Positions 11,156 to 24,209 of a stretch of 64,000 bases of DNA are shown here, piece after piece. Position 1 is the first letter of the stretch, and each line of letters starts with the position of its first letter. The notes under the pieces are model-generated. The model was not told the origin of the DNA, made no database searches, and saw only the letters and a list, made by a program, of their open reading frames with translations. A program made the translations under genes and the position numbers. This DNA comes from Medicago truncatula (taxonomy: Eukaryota > Streptophyta > Magnoliopsida > Fabales > Fabaceae), in NCBI RefSeq assembly GCF_003473485.1, contig NC_053044.1:55654091-55718090 (forward strand), written 5' to 3'.

Positions 11156-12437
11156 CTTGGATAAATGTTTATTTTGCACTCCAAAAATATAATCTTAGTT
11201 TTAATTTTTGAATTAATTTTTCAAACGACTTTATTTCAAAGGAGGAAAATTACTTCACCGGTATATAGACTAATAATTTAATTAATGTTTTCATTTAATT
11301 GGCGTTTTTTTTTCTTTCTTAAAGTAGACTACTGGTTGAATTTCACTTTGATGATCAATAAATGGAAAATATGAAATTCGACATATCACAATTTTCCTAC
11401 CCGCAAAGATATTACTGTGTTCTAAGATATTAAAAAGACATTTAATTGCGTGTTTGAGTGTGTTTTTGGTGAAGTTAGATGAACTTAATTTTTTTAAAAT
11501 TAAATTTAGTGAGAGATTGATTTATGATTAGATATTTTAACTCTGAAGAATGAGTTTGATGCAAAACCTTAAATATAATTTTTTTAGTTTCCTACCAATG
11601 ACCAAACGCGTGTATTTATTTTACTGAAACAATATTTGACATGAGGATCAATTTCGATACTTATACAAACTAAATACAAACTAATGTATTTTTTTTTATT
11701 TTTTTTTTGACGTTTATACAAACTAATGTATTTATTTCTTTACTTATGGAAAATTAACAAGGTTAGCGAAAAACGTTCAAATTCTAATTTGAAAAGATGC
11801 TCACATTTAGGTGGTTCATTATAGATTGAACCCAAAAATTTGAAAAGGTGCTCACATACCCGTCGTGGCTTTGAAACTTGACGTTCAAATTTACCTGTAA
11901 TGAATAAATGAACCCACACTAAACAGACTTTATATGATTGAACTCAACTAGTTCGTAGTATATTATTATCACATATGATTGAACCCCAAAATTTACTGGT
12001 GCATCATGCAAGCTAAAAGAGAAATGTTTGAGAATATACAACCCTTCATGCAAGGCTAATAACTGCTAGTAAACCTAAATAAACTGCAATCTCTATTCAT
12101 GATATAATGTCCAGTTGATGGTCCCATTTCGGCACAAACAAAAGATTTCTCATCTAACTACGTTCCAAATGTGTATCAGTGGGATTCCATATCTAGAGTT
12201 TAAATAGCGCGCTACAACATGAAAACAGAATATATCTCACCTACTACGTTCCAAATGTATAATAGTCCCATTCCGTATCTATAGAGTTTAAATTGTGCAC
12301 TACAATATGTATATATCACGACGAGGTGAGGTGAAGATTGGCATATCTATAAGTCTAAACACTGAAGCCTGAAATTTTCAGCAGTTGCCACATGAACCCC
12401 ACGAACCTTTCAAGCATTGTCAGTACAAAAAAAATCA
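11156..12437. other. Spacer and 3' flank of the DUF4091 gene
   Basis: No gene was found. A diverged tandem duplication lies at 12154-12222 and 12241-12309, sharing ACTACGTTCCAAATGT, AGAGTTTAAAT and CTACAA. Part of this stretch is probably the 3' UTR of the gene that ends at 12438. Confidence 0.5.
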
Positions 12438-15400
12438 TTAACGGCACAAATTGAATATTTGACCCCTCATTGCATCAATTGGCATGTGCTCATGTGTGTA
12501 ACGCTCAGGACCAAAATAAACTCCCATTCTATCCAAAAGTGCAGTGGCTTCATCCCTGCCATATCTTGAAGCATAAAGTCTCAGGTATTCGATGTCCTAA
12601 ATAGAGGTAAACAGGAAATCTAAGATCAGAGTATGTAAAAGAAAAACTATTTACAACTTATACCAGCTAATGCCATGAAAACAGAGCTTCATACAAGAAA
12701 CGTATACCAGTTAATGTCATGAAAACAGAGCTTCATACAAAAAACGTAGATGCAAACCATGTAAAATTATAAAATAATAAAATAAAATATTGAACTCTAC
12801 CAGTAGCCTTTACATTAAGATCAGTAGTTTGTCAAGAAACATATTTGTTGAGAATAATTTTGCAATATTCTGAGTGGTGAAAATAATTACTCTTACCTGT
12901 AAGCCACTGAGTAGGCGCTCTAGTCTAAGAGAAGCCACCGGTTGATTAGTTGAGAATACCTCACCAGGGTAGTACAGAACTCCATCACCGGGAGGAAGGC
13001 CGTGCCTGAATTTTATCTGTCACAAAAATATATCAACTGTAGGAAAATAACAATACAATATCCCAAGTTCTAACAGATTCATGAACTCCCAACGTAAGAT
13101 AACATAAACAAGCTACACAATCACCTCTGCACTGGCTACAGTTGCCTTCTCATAGCAGTTGGCACCCCAATACAAAAATCCTGTGCCACCCTCTTTCCAC
13201 ACACGCCACATGACAGCACGATGTTGAGTTCCTCGCATTCCAAGATGCCAATTTGGATGAGGATCTGATGGTCCCATACAGACATATGTCCACCATTCCT
13301 GTAACAAAAGCACATGCCTGTAATGAGCGAATAAAACTAGGCACCAGCAAAATAGTAATACACATTCTACTCCCTACGTCCCTAATTGTAAGACCATTTA
13401 CAAAAAAAGTTTTGACACTAAATATAAGACTATATACTAATTTCTAGATGCATTTATTACTCTTTTTCCCAGTATACCCCTTATTAATACTATCATTGTA
13501 TCTTGGAATATGATAGGTTAACATTAAATATATTTATGCACAAAGAGCAATTTGGTTATAGTCATATGCATTTGTGACAAATTTATTACTCCAACAACTT
13601 TTCTTAATACCCATGATTTTTGTACAGTAGTCCTATAAAAAAGGACCAAGGGAGTATTTTAAATCACTAGTTATTTGTCAGATCTATAGGATTTTTACAT
13701 TCTACATAGAAACAAAAAAATGGAATTCTTGCATTTAATGAATAAATATTCACAACGCAACAGCAGGGACAAATGTATGTTCAAGCATGTGTGAGGTTGT
13801 GCCTTCACAGTTTTTAAAAATCTTTTCTCTTCGATCACATGCCCCACACTTATCAGATATCATTTTTCTCTTCGCCCAAACCTATCATCATATATATCTC
13901 AGATCCTTTTTTGATAATATGAATCGGATGCGAAATCGAATGGGAGATGACTGGTTAAATGATTGTTTGGTTGTTTATATGGAGGGAGGTATTTTTATTG
14001 ATATTGAGAATGAGAAAATCATTCAATGTTTCTAGAATATAAAACATCGTAGAGGACAATTATGATGGGTATTTATGCTTTTGAAAATGAAATGTAACAT
14101 ATATCATGCTATAAATTTTTAATATATGATGCCCCCACTATTCAAAACTCCTGGATCCGTCAGTGCGCAACATGCCAATTACTTTAGCATTAGTACACCC
14201 ACTCAAATTGATTTCCGATTTTAACCTGTTGTTGGTGAAATATCACCATAATTATCGGGGGGAAAAAAGTCTTCGCCAGGAAATATGTTAAAATGCATCA
14301 ATGTAATAATGTTGGTTGTTAGGAACATGACATCTTTCACAAATATTTAATTTCTACATCATTAACACGGGGACAAGAATGCCCATTGCGCATATGGGAA
14401 CATAAACACAATGAATTCCTTAAATAAGCCAAATGGAGCCTTAGTTTGAATTGTTAATACACAATAATTTGAAGGAATTTTTTTGAGAATCAAGTCTAGT
14501 TACTGCTATCCTACTACATTGATGCTAGTGCTGTTTCTAAAATCCAGAGCTTGGTAGACACAACAGAGAAAAAGCAACCCAGAAACATAAAGCTAAGACC
14601 ATAGTTATCTGGTATACATTACTCTAAGTGATGTTTCTTCAATTCATCATTTATTGTTCTATCTTTGTAGATTGAGTTGGTTTTCCAAATAAAGCCTTTT
14701 AATTTTCTCTCCATTTTGTATTTATGTAACTTTTATGTCTCTTCAGTTTTTGGTTTCTACTTCCTTCTTTAATTTTCAAAATCTTCACGGATAGATTAGC
14801 AGTAGCAACAGGGAAATGGGTATGCATACGCCAGTTTATAATTTGTTTTTTGGGGGGTGGTTATGCGGAATATGGTAACATTGGTTGAACCTCTTTGTAA
14901 ACCAGATTGTTTTTTTGGGGGTGGTTATACAGAAGAGTAACATTGGTTGAACCTTGTGAACAGGTAGACACATGGTACTGTCATAAGAAATCCAGTACAT
15001 GCTTAATAGCTCAAGAAATACAAAACTCGTATACCTTACAAGAGACCTTACTATCTGTTTTAAGATATTATGTTCAACATCATTGTAGAGTAAAAAACAA
15101 ATATCCATCAACTCAGAAGAAAGTAAGAGCACAAAACAAATTACAGATGAAAAAAAGACAATGAACTTATATAACATTACCTCGCCATTCTCTGGTTGTA
15201 ATTCAGCAATTATATCCTTGACCAGGTCCTCTCGATTCCCCAAGACCCATTCACTGTAAAAACAATTCAAGTTCTTAGCATGCTTAATGGAAAAAAAAAC
15301 TTCTGATATTCTTGGTTCCCACTTTTATTTTCACCATTGTAAAATTTATTTCTTCCACGGGCACAATAAATAAGACTTGAGAAGTAAGTCCATCAAATAT

Positions 15401-18400
15401 CCAAAATGACACTGGTTCGGCAAACTAACTGAAGTTCAAGTTACTCTTTCAAGTTTATATTGAATAATAGCATTTGGGTATGAACGTGAACCACAAATGA
15501 GAGCTTTAAAAATATAGATGTAGGCAACAAAATCCGAGAAGGGGCACTTTTGGACCTCTGTGAGACATAAAACCTCTCACCCAAACAAAACCAGTTTAGA
15601 TGATAAACTCATTCAACAATAATGAGAAAGGTACAGTATTTAACATTCTAACGGCTTTTGGAAAAAAAAATAGAAGAATAGAAAATGAAGTACCACCGAC
15701 TACAGACCAAGACTCTGAAAAGCGCTTCACAAAACAACTCATATAAATTGATATTTTGGAAATTGTTTCACCATAAATGGAGTCTCACTAAATAAGTAGA
15801 TTTCAGGACATCTCACCCACAACTAGAAATAGCATCACCAGGAGTTCAGAAAGGACAAATGAGGAGAAAAAGAATAATAAATTGACATACTGACAAATTG
15901 ACAATCATAAGTTTAAATCACAAATGTACTCAGTATAAATTGCAAAACGATCTTAATATGCAAATCCCAGAGCATCCGGGAAAACCAATAAAATAAACCT
16001 AAAAACTAATTCGTGTCAAAAAAATCCCCAAAAATATATAACGAAACACTTGAAGCAAACAAAACAGTGAATACGTGGAAGTTATATGATAAATATAAAA
16101 CGTACTCTACTCTTGATAGAGATACATTCGATATAAAGTAATACCTCGTGCAATAAATTTGATTATGAGGACGCAGAAAACTTGGAACTTTTACAAAAGC
16201 CTCAAATGGAGTTGGTGCAAGAGGTGCATCATTTGGCCCTGCATAGAACAAACACACAATAAGATACACTCAAAAAAAAAAAGAACAACTACAGAAGCTA
16301 AAACTGAAAGTACTGGCTGGAGAACGCTGAGACAAATTTTGAATTGATGGAGTCGTCTAAGAATATGCAAGTAAATTGAAGAAGCAAGTCTTACAATTAT
16401 CGGAGACATAAAACAAAATCAATAATCAACGGAGCAAAATTGTGATTGACTATTACTCCCTCCGTCCTGAACTGTATGTCGTTTTGGAAGAAAAAAAATT
16501 GTCCCAAATTATACGTCACTTTACAATACCAATGAAACATTAATGTTACTTTTTCTATTATACCCTTAACTATTTATTACTCTCTCTTCTTTCATTTCTT
16601 TAATTTATCTTTCTCATATCATTTATTAAAGACAATTTTGTAAAACAACTCATAATATCCTTTTCTCACACAATATTAATTACATTTCTTAATACGTGTG
16701 AAATGCCCAAAACGTCATACAATTTGGGACGGAGGGAGTATATAAATACTGAAATATAGATACAGATTGTGCTGCATTTTCCCTTGGTACATGAGAACTT
16801 TATATTGTCAACACCAAGATTTCCTCATATGGACTACCGTCAAGTTTAATCTAAACACATACTTTGCCGACCAAGAAGATTTAGTGACAGGTAAAACAGT
16901 AAGTCACAAGGATGCGTCAGCAAATGTTTACCATTCTACATCTCATTGTAAGGTTTCATTTGATAAAAATTATAAAATATGGTTTTCCAATATAATAAAT
17001 AAAAGATTGAAGATAAATTTAGCAGGAAGAATCTGCAGTATCCTCAGCAAAACTATTATTCATAAAGTAATTTAGGAAAACCAAAGATTGAAAAGTTTAG
17101 CAGAAATAAACTGCAGCCATTTCCCTGGCAAAACTATTCTTTGATTGAGCAACAATAATAATGAAAGAAAGAAAACCTGGACGATACCATTTTCAAAGAT
17201 GGAAAAATTTAGAAGAAAGAAACAAATTGCAGACATATCGCCATCAAAACTATTCTTTGACCAAATAACAGTAATTATGAATGAACGATACCCGTTTCAG
17301 CAATCTGATCAATTAATATTTAAGAATAAAATTACAACCAGCTGTTACAACCATGTGAAATATTTTCGTTCATTCCAAAATGTTAATATGCCAAACAAAA
17401 CAAAGGCATTACCAGTATGAGAAACAACTTAAATGACATTAAAATGAATAAACTATCATCTATTTTATGTATAAGACAAGACAGTCGAAGTTAAATTAGA
17501 ATAATTTAATATATAGATAAACGTACCACAATAGTATGTAGTTAAAATACGAGCATCTGGAGCATAAGCATGAATGTCACTGGCCATGTTGCGAACAGAA
17601 TCATATTGCTCCAAATTTAGTGGCTGGACAAAATTAGAAAGAAAATTAGCTTATTAGGATCATAATGAACTTGGCCAGGTTCAAAGTTATGGCAACCTAT
17701 CCTCTCAAGTGAAAAATGCATGCTGACCTATTTCTTATATACGAATGTTCATAAATATTGATAAGGTCCGCTTATTTAGTGTTTGGGAAGAGAGAGATAG
17801 ACACAATTCTGACATGATTTGTCATGCAATTAATCAATGATTATTACAAAAGTCGCTTGGCTGATTTTTTTTTAGCAGCAATATTCAATCCAAAGTTAGG
17901 ATAAAGGTGGATAACTTAACTATGACATCATCCTAGGGTAGACTTATTAGTAATTCTAGCCCACATGTTTGTACCTCATCCCACAAGTAAAAGTAAGCTT
18001 TTCTCCAGTGGTTCTTGGTTCTCAATATCTCAACTTGTTTCTGCAAGTAATCCTTCGCCGCATCATTACTGTGGCACATCAACAGGTGGGTTGAATTTCA
18101 TCAGTTCTCATTCCAAATATACCTGACAGAAGCGAACGGGGACAACTGACTGTATACCCGGAGACTACTTGTTTATATGGTACAGCATATGCTGCCAACC
18201 GTGGGTCTGAAAAATATTCATCTGATTTTGGGTGATCCGCTACAATGACAGGAGGGAAATATTCAGCAATGCTATTATTTCTTGAGGTAGCAACTCTGTC
18301 AAACCTATTGCCTCAAAAATATACCTGGCCATGGACACGTGTATGTCAAAACACGCATACCATCAGCCCATTTGCAAAAATAGGGGCTGATTCTATATTG

Positions 18401-21400
18401 AAGAAGCCATTTGAAATGTTGATCCAATGCCTCATACCACTCGGCTGTCCCATGTTTAACTCCAAAGCGATCCTCAATCACAGTATCAGATATCTAGTGA
18501 AGAATAAAGGAAACAACGAAACGGGCAAACAAATAAACCGTAATTCACAAAGATATAGACCAAAAGTGCATGGTGAATGAAAAATGAAAAATAAGCATTG
18601 ATAAGTAAACAAGTGACAGTCTCATGTCAGCCATTTCCAGAGTTTGTTTGTGTTGCAAACTGACTGCATCTGGGATGCACCAATTAAAATTGGTCTGTCA
18701 CACCATATGATACCGTCATTAGATTGGTAAAATAATTCATCAAGATGAAAATTTTATTACCGATATATTGGTTGTAATATATGGTATCATGCACCATTTA
18801 AGAATAAATGCACATTCAATGTCACTTGTATATTAACTAGTAAGCAGAGATATGTAGCATCTAATAACCAAACTGAGATTAGTATAAATACCAGTAATAT
18901 TTTTTTCAAGAGTTATAAAATATAAATAAAACAAAATAAAGTAAAATGAGTTTGTTTGTGTGACATTTTATATAGGTCAAGGATACACCAAATACAGCAG
19001 GAAGGGAAGGAGTTTCGGGAAGTACAAATTCCCAGACAGTGAGATTTAACTTCAGTCGTAGAGAGAGATTTGAAATGGCATCCTCTTCCATTACATCTGC
19101 TGACCCATTTTCTGAAGAGAATTCAGAAAATGATGGCGACAAAAGAATCCTTCCTAAGGACAGAGTTGTAGATTTCACCCTTTCAACCTAAAAATTAGAT
19201 GCTTGGATGAAAAAACCATAATAAACCCAAAATTAAAAATAGTACCAGAATGACACACAATGACTGAAAATAAAACCTACCACTTCATCTAATGGTTTTC
19301 CATCGATTGGATCAACAATGTCAAGGCACTCCTTAAGCTCCTTATACAATTGACGTTTCTCAACCTTGCTTGAACTCTGAACAGAAGATCTGTATAATGG
19401 TTGAAGTTGACAAAGAAAGGTTATGAACTAAAACTTGTAACACAAAAAATCGAAAACAAAAAAGTTATTAAAACAAAAAGGCTCACTCTGCATCTGTTTT
19501 TGTAGCAGTAATGAGAACTTCTCCTTCATATTGTCCTGGAGGTTGATCACTTGGAACATCAACAGAAATCCAAAGAGCAGTAGTCTCCCTGAATAATATC
19601 AATGGAGTGAAAAATAATTAATCATCGAGCTTCTTGTGCAAACGGCACAAGAAGAAAAACAAATATAAATACTAATCAAACAATAAGACGTGTACCCTGG
19701 AAATAGATTTATTTGACCAACTGGAAGATCAAGAGGAACAAGCGCGTCAGGTACACCTAAAATGGGCACCACCCGCCGCAACAGAAGAGACTTCCCAACA
19801 ATCAGTCTGCCAACATTGAGGTCAGCAACTCGGTATAAATCAAGATAAATCATACATTTGTTTTGTACTATAAAGAAAACGCAACCTGTCTCCTGAAGAA
19901 GAGGATAGATCGCTGCACTGAACCTGCACAGTCCCAGCAACACTAGAACTACCCCATGAAACCTTTGGTCGAATAGCTACTTGCACACTCTCCCTCTCAT
20001 TTCTAGCTGCCAGGAGATTTATCTACAACATAAAGCAAAAATGCTGGTGTCAAGCGAAAAAACTATATATTTTATTTTCACAATGCATAATTTGAGTTAG
20101 GATTCGTTGACACCAGATCATATCCCTCTATTTTATTTGATCCAAAGGCTAATATGTATCCATTTAAAACCTCACATGAGGAATTTTGCCGGCAGTACAC
20201 CGTATCTTTTTTTTCCTCAAATCCCTAGTTGTGTTTGTGTCTCAGCCCTCAAGTTGGTTTCTATTTCCTCTTGTTTCAAAAAGCCATTTCTTCTGTAATT
20301 GAAGCTCTTGTTTGTTCATTTGTGTTTGTTTCTCTCTCATCATTGCAAAACTTCTCCTAATTGATTTGGGGCTATTCATCTTTATCCAAATACCCTTCTT
20401 CTAAACTTATTCCCACAAAAGACATTAATTATTGTTTTAAATCATGAAAATCTGGCATTGAAAACAGGATGCACACCACATAGAAATTGGAGGAAAAAGT
20501 GCACACCGTATAGAAATCGTGAATCTGGGTGTGTGGCACATGATAACAATTTGTCTAAAGAGAAGAGTATCACCACTGTTTTCGACTACAGTTTCTCAAC
20601 AATTTAATAAAATAATAGTATGTAATTGGGGAAAGGATACACACCATATAGAAACATACGAGCCTTTGATTAAAAAAATAGACGGTTGAGATTTGGTGTC
20701 AACGAATTCGTTAACACCTGGTGTTAACGGATCCTGACTCGCATAATTATATAGTATCCTGGTTTAATTTTGTAACCACGATTAAAAAAATTGTCACCAA
20801 AAAATAGTTTAATTTTATTTGTTGTTCAATATAAAAAAATTTATAACCAAGTAATTGGGCTCACGTGTAATTGTGTGAATATGGTCAAAATCAATTAACA
20901 AGTAATTATCACAAAAGGTAAATTGTTAAGAAATAATATTTCAACCAACACACATGCCGTCCGTATTCATAAATAACAAACATTTCTAACACCATGCTTA
21001 CAGAAAACATGAAATTGTGTATATATTATATGGTATAAATATTAAACAATAAGAGCATCTTTAAATTAGTAGGAAAAAAAAAAGAATATAAGATAAAAAT
21101 ACTAACAGGCTCCAAATGTCTAGGCATTTCTTGAGCTCCAATGTTCGCTGTGCTTGGCATGCACCATACATGCACTAAATCCCTAGTTGGGATTTCTGTA
21201 GGGTCAATTGGTCCTTTGAGGTGAATCAAATCATGTGTTCCACCATCATTCCACCCGTATGACGTACCGCCACCAGCAACACCTTCAACTGGTGGCACAA
21301 CCACTTCTTGTGGTGGATTTCCTAGATGAAGCAGATAAATTTAAGAAACACCTTAGTAAAGAGTCATTTCAAGATCAATTTACTATACAACATTTTCCAA

Positions 21401-22221
21401 AAAAAAAAAAAAAGAACCGTCTCCTATATTCCAATAAATCAAAATTCCTCAAACCAAAATAAAAAAGATACTACAATTTTAAACATGACTTACTTCTACA
21501 CTTCACTTCTATAATTACCTCATTTAAGTAGAACGAGCACAACAATTAGTCAATTGACATGACCCAGGCTATGTTGGATAAACAATTTAATTTGCAGCTT
21601 ATAGCAAAACTACTTATCAGCACTTATCTTTACTACAAGCTATAAGCTACTTCCATAAGATATCATGGAGAGCTTATGAAGATAAGCTTAAACCAGCTTA
21701 AAAACAAGTCATAAGCTGTTTTCATAAATTCTTCGAAATAGTCTAACGAGTGCTTGGTGCTTGTGACAGTAGATAAGCTCAAATATCAAAGACATTAAAC
21801 CTTCAATCACATGAATTAAGTTTAATTTTCTTTCATCACACAGCGGTTTAAATATAATATAACTAACTAAAAACTAAAATATATCGTGGATCACATGGAT
21901 TTTCATACATAAACCCTTACAATTCACAAACATCATTATAAACAACATTAAAATTCATTCAATAACCTCCATAAGTCGTCACGGCTATAAAATAATAAGA
22001 AATGAAAGCAAAAAACGCGGAATCCGTATGATTACGACCAAATTGAAGTTAGAGAAACGAAAATTCAAAAGAAGTGAAACCAGCTAATATTTCTTTGTTA
22101 GATTGAAATTTGTAAACGTAATAAGAGATTGTAGATTGCGAAAACCGAAGAGAATAATTGAAGAAATGGCACGATGGATGTGAGAGTGAGAGTAGAAGGA
22201 GAACTAACCGGAGTTGTCCAT
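12438..22221 (-). CDS. DUF4091 / glycoside-hydrolase-123-like protein, 16 exons
   Basis: Exons (minus): 22221-22209, 21321-21107, 20022-19886, 19806-19696, 19588-19487, 19389-19281, 19187-18987, 18493-18325, 18239-18158, 18068-17975, 17623-17527, 16238-16145, 15253-15181, 13298-13125, 13016-12897 and 12596-12438. Splice phases agree throughout and the lengths total 1950 bp, exactly 650 codons. The N-terminus is MDNSGNPPQEVVVPPVEG. The middle contains 'LVHVWCMPSTANIG', 'AARNERESVQVAIRP', 'YFCKWADGMRVLTY' and 'AYFYLWDEPLNLEQY'. The C-terminus (about residues 500-600) has 'GGTGFLYWGANCYEKAT' and 'GDGVLYYPGEVF...RLERLLSGLQDIEYLRLY', the DUF4091 signature. Related bacterial proteins act on hexosaminides; the plant members' substrate is, to my knowledge, not established. 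The very small first exon (13 coding bases) and TE-filled introns are notable. No signal peptide is visible, suggesting a cytosolic protein. Confidence 0.93.
12659..12746. repeat. 44-bp tandem duplication in an intron
   Basis: Two adjacent 44-bp copies (12659-12702 and 12703-12746) begin TATACCAG and end AAACG. They differ at a few positions. They lie in the last intron of the DUF4091 gene, outside the splice sites. Confidence 0.85.
13370..13654. mobile_element. Stowaway-like MITE in DUF4091 intron
   Basis: Ends CTCCCTACGTCC and GGACCAAGGGAG are flanked by TA. The element is about 285 bp, AT-rich and non-coding, and is somewhat diverged from the copy at 6197. Confidence 0.8.
13916..14062 (+). 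pseudogene. hAT transposase C-terminal fragment in an intron
   Basis: The plus-strand reading NMNRMRNRMGDDWLNDCL, VVYMEGGIF, then IIQCF, a stop, and KHRRGQL matches the C-terminal dimerisation end of plant TTF-type hAT transposases (family knowledge). Only this tail is present, without a start, DDE region or visible TIRs. It lies antisense inside the intron between exons 13 and 14 of the DUF4091 gene. Confidence 0.75.
16456..16738. mobile_element. Stowaway-like MITE in DUF4091 intron
   Basis: Ends CTCCCTCCGTCC and GGACGGAGGGAG are flanked by TA. The 283-bp element lies between exons 11 and 12. Confidence 0.88.
20099..20733. mobile_element. TIR element of the GTTGACACC family, copy 1
   Basis: The left side reads GATTCGTTGACACCAGATC and the right side TTTGGTGTCAACGAATTCGTTAACACC. 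It shares ends and the motif TTTGATCCAAAGG with the element at 35979, and the TTTGATTAAAAAAAT block near the right end is also common to both. The left end lacks about 25 bases found in the other copy. It lies in intron 2 of the DUF4091 gene. Confidence 0.7.
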
Positions 22222-22327
22222 ATCGGAGACGGAGAAGTTACAGGTGATCGCGTTTTTGTTTCGGAGTATGTTGGAAATTCTAATATAGTAAGAAGGTGAA
22301 GGAACAAGAGCGAAGTGAAGTTACAAT

Positions 22328-22338
22328 CCTTATATAGC
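22328..22338 (-). promoter_or_regulatory. TATA box of the DUF4091 gene
   Basis: The minus strand reads GCTATATAAGG about 110 bp upstream of the ATG at 22221. Position and sequence fit a plant TATA element. The transcription start is not known. Confidence 0.55.
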
Positions 22339-22394
22339 AACAGCTCATGCTTTATTTTCCCTTTATCAATTTGGCCAATTTGTTTATTTTTTTC

Positions 22395-22721
22395 GGCTAA
22401 ATTGCATTTTTGGTCCCTTAACTTCTCTCACTTACACATTTTGGTCATTTTCGTTAGTTTTAATTTATAAAACGTTAGTTTTTCTTCATCTTTTTCTCCT
22501 CTTTTTCATCTTCATAGCATCTCCGTCAACCTTCAACAACAAGAATCCCAAAAAAAATCCAGAATAAAATGAAGAAAACTTAACGTTTTTGAATTAAAAC
22601 TAACGGAAATAACCAAAATGTGTAACGAAGAGAAGTTAAAGACCAAAATAAATTGAATTTTAATTAAAGGACCAAAACGATACTAACTAAATAGTTAATG
22701 GACCAAAAATGCAATTTAGCC
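22395..22721. mobile_element. Short Mutator-like TIR element
   Basis: Ends GGCTAAATTGCATTTTTGGTCC and GGACCAAAAATGCAATTTAGCC are perfectly complementary. The inverted repeats continue inward through AACGTTAG..TTTTTCTTC. Size is 327 bp with no ORF. It lies about 175 bp upstream of the DUF4091 start codon, so it abuts the promoter. No clear target duplication was found. Confidence 0.8.
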
Positions 22722-24209
22722 TTTTTATTTTGATAGATGGCCAATTTTCTTTTGTTACAATACTAGAAGTCATTTGCATATTTCATATCATATATTGGTC
22801 ATCAACTCATCATAAATTTATCTCAAATTTATCTCAGTTGATTGGACAAGCATAATATATACAAAAGTTTGAAGTTTGAAGCACCTACCACCAAAAAATG
22901 CAAAGTATATTAAGTTTGTGGTGAGGAAAGTAATATTATTTATAATTATAATTAAAAAAAGTAATTAATATGGGACGAGAGTAATAAAGAAAAATTTTAA
23001 ATGAATCAACTATTTTAAAATAATATTTTTTACAAAAGACTCAGAGATGAAGTATATTCTTTTTTTTGTTTTTTGAACAATATGAAGTATATTCTAAAAT
23101 GGATTTTTTTGAAAATTTTTGAACATTGACACTATAATTGTTTTTCAAGGGGAATGATATTTTCCTTTAAAAAGGGGAATGGTATTTATACAACCATTCT
23201 TTTAGCAACTTTTGAGACAATATTTTTTCCTTTTCTTATAGGAAGAGAGAAAGATGGAAACATATAATAAGATAAGAACACAGTGCAACTATGCGATGAC
23301 GTAAACGACTTGTATTTAATTCAAAATGTTTATTTTTGTCTTTTAGTGTTAGTGGATGTGTACTAAAGCTGTAAAGCATATCCATAAACATCCATAGCAT
23401 CGTTTCCTTTCTACTATGTATGTAGTAGTATACGTGTTTTTTTGGTACAAAGTAATACTATGTGTTTTTTTATCGTTGGTTTCGGACTCTCGATCGGATT
23501 ACCTTCATTCCAACTTTCAGCCAAGTGTTGGATTCGAATTTTGCATGCATGTTACCGTGGACAGCATTCATAACACGTGACATAGATTATTAATATACTA
23601 GTTGGTAAATTTTAAAAACAATGTACGACTCTCTGGTTAGGCGTGCATGATATTCAACTTTGTCAATTGTCGCCATTTTTTTACATCATACTTCATACAC
23701 GAACAATACAATGCCAAGTAGTAATATTTACCTTAAATGATTGATTAAGTGTGACCCGTTACAAAAATTCATTAACTAATATCTAGTTTGAAAATATTAT
23801 AACTAAATAAAATAATGCAATTATTCTATGATCTCTTTATTGATAATTTAAGGCTAGTAGTGTTGCAAATTGACTTAATGTCATTTGTAGTTGATCGCAA
23901 TCATGTATGTAAATCTATATCAGAAGTGGATGAAAAATGAAGTTCAATAACACACTAAATATTTTGTCATAAAATACGAAGACTACTTGACACAAAATAA
24001 AAGATGGGTGGGTAAGTTTCCCTAATAATTATCCACTCTATTTGTATTGAAAATTTTGAGATCATTATTGTTGCTGCATTACTCTGGTATCCACAAAGGG
24101 AACTGGCCAACAAAACCCAAACGCACGGAAAGACTAGCAAATGCTGATCTCTTTTATAAACAGAAATCTTTGGTTTAAACATATGAATACCATCATTTCA
24201 CATCATACA
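22722..24209. other. AT-rich intergenic stretch
   Basis: Lies between the promoter side of the DUF4091 gene and the 3' end of the Claspin-like gene. No coding region, RNA gene or recognisable transposon end was found. Confidence 0.5.
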
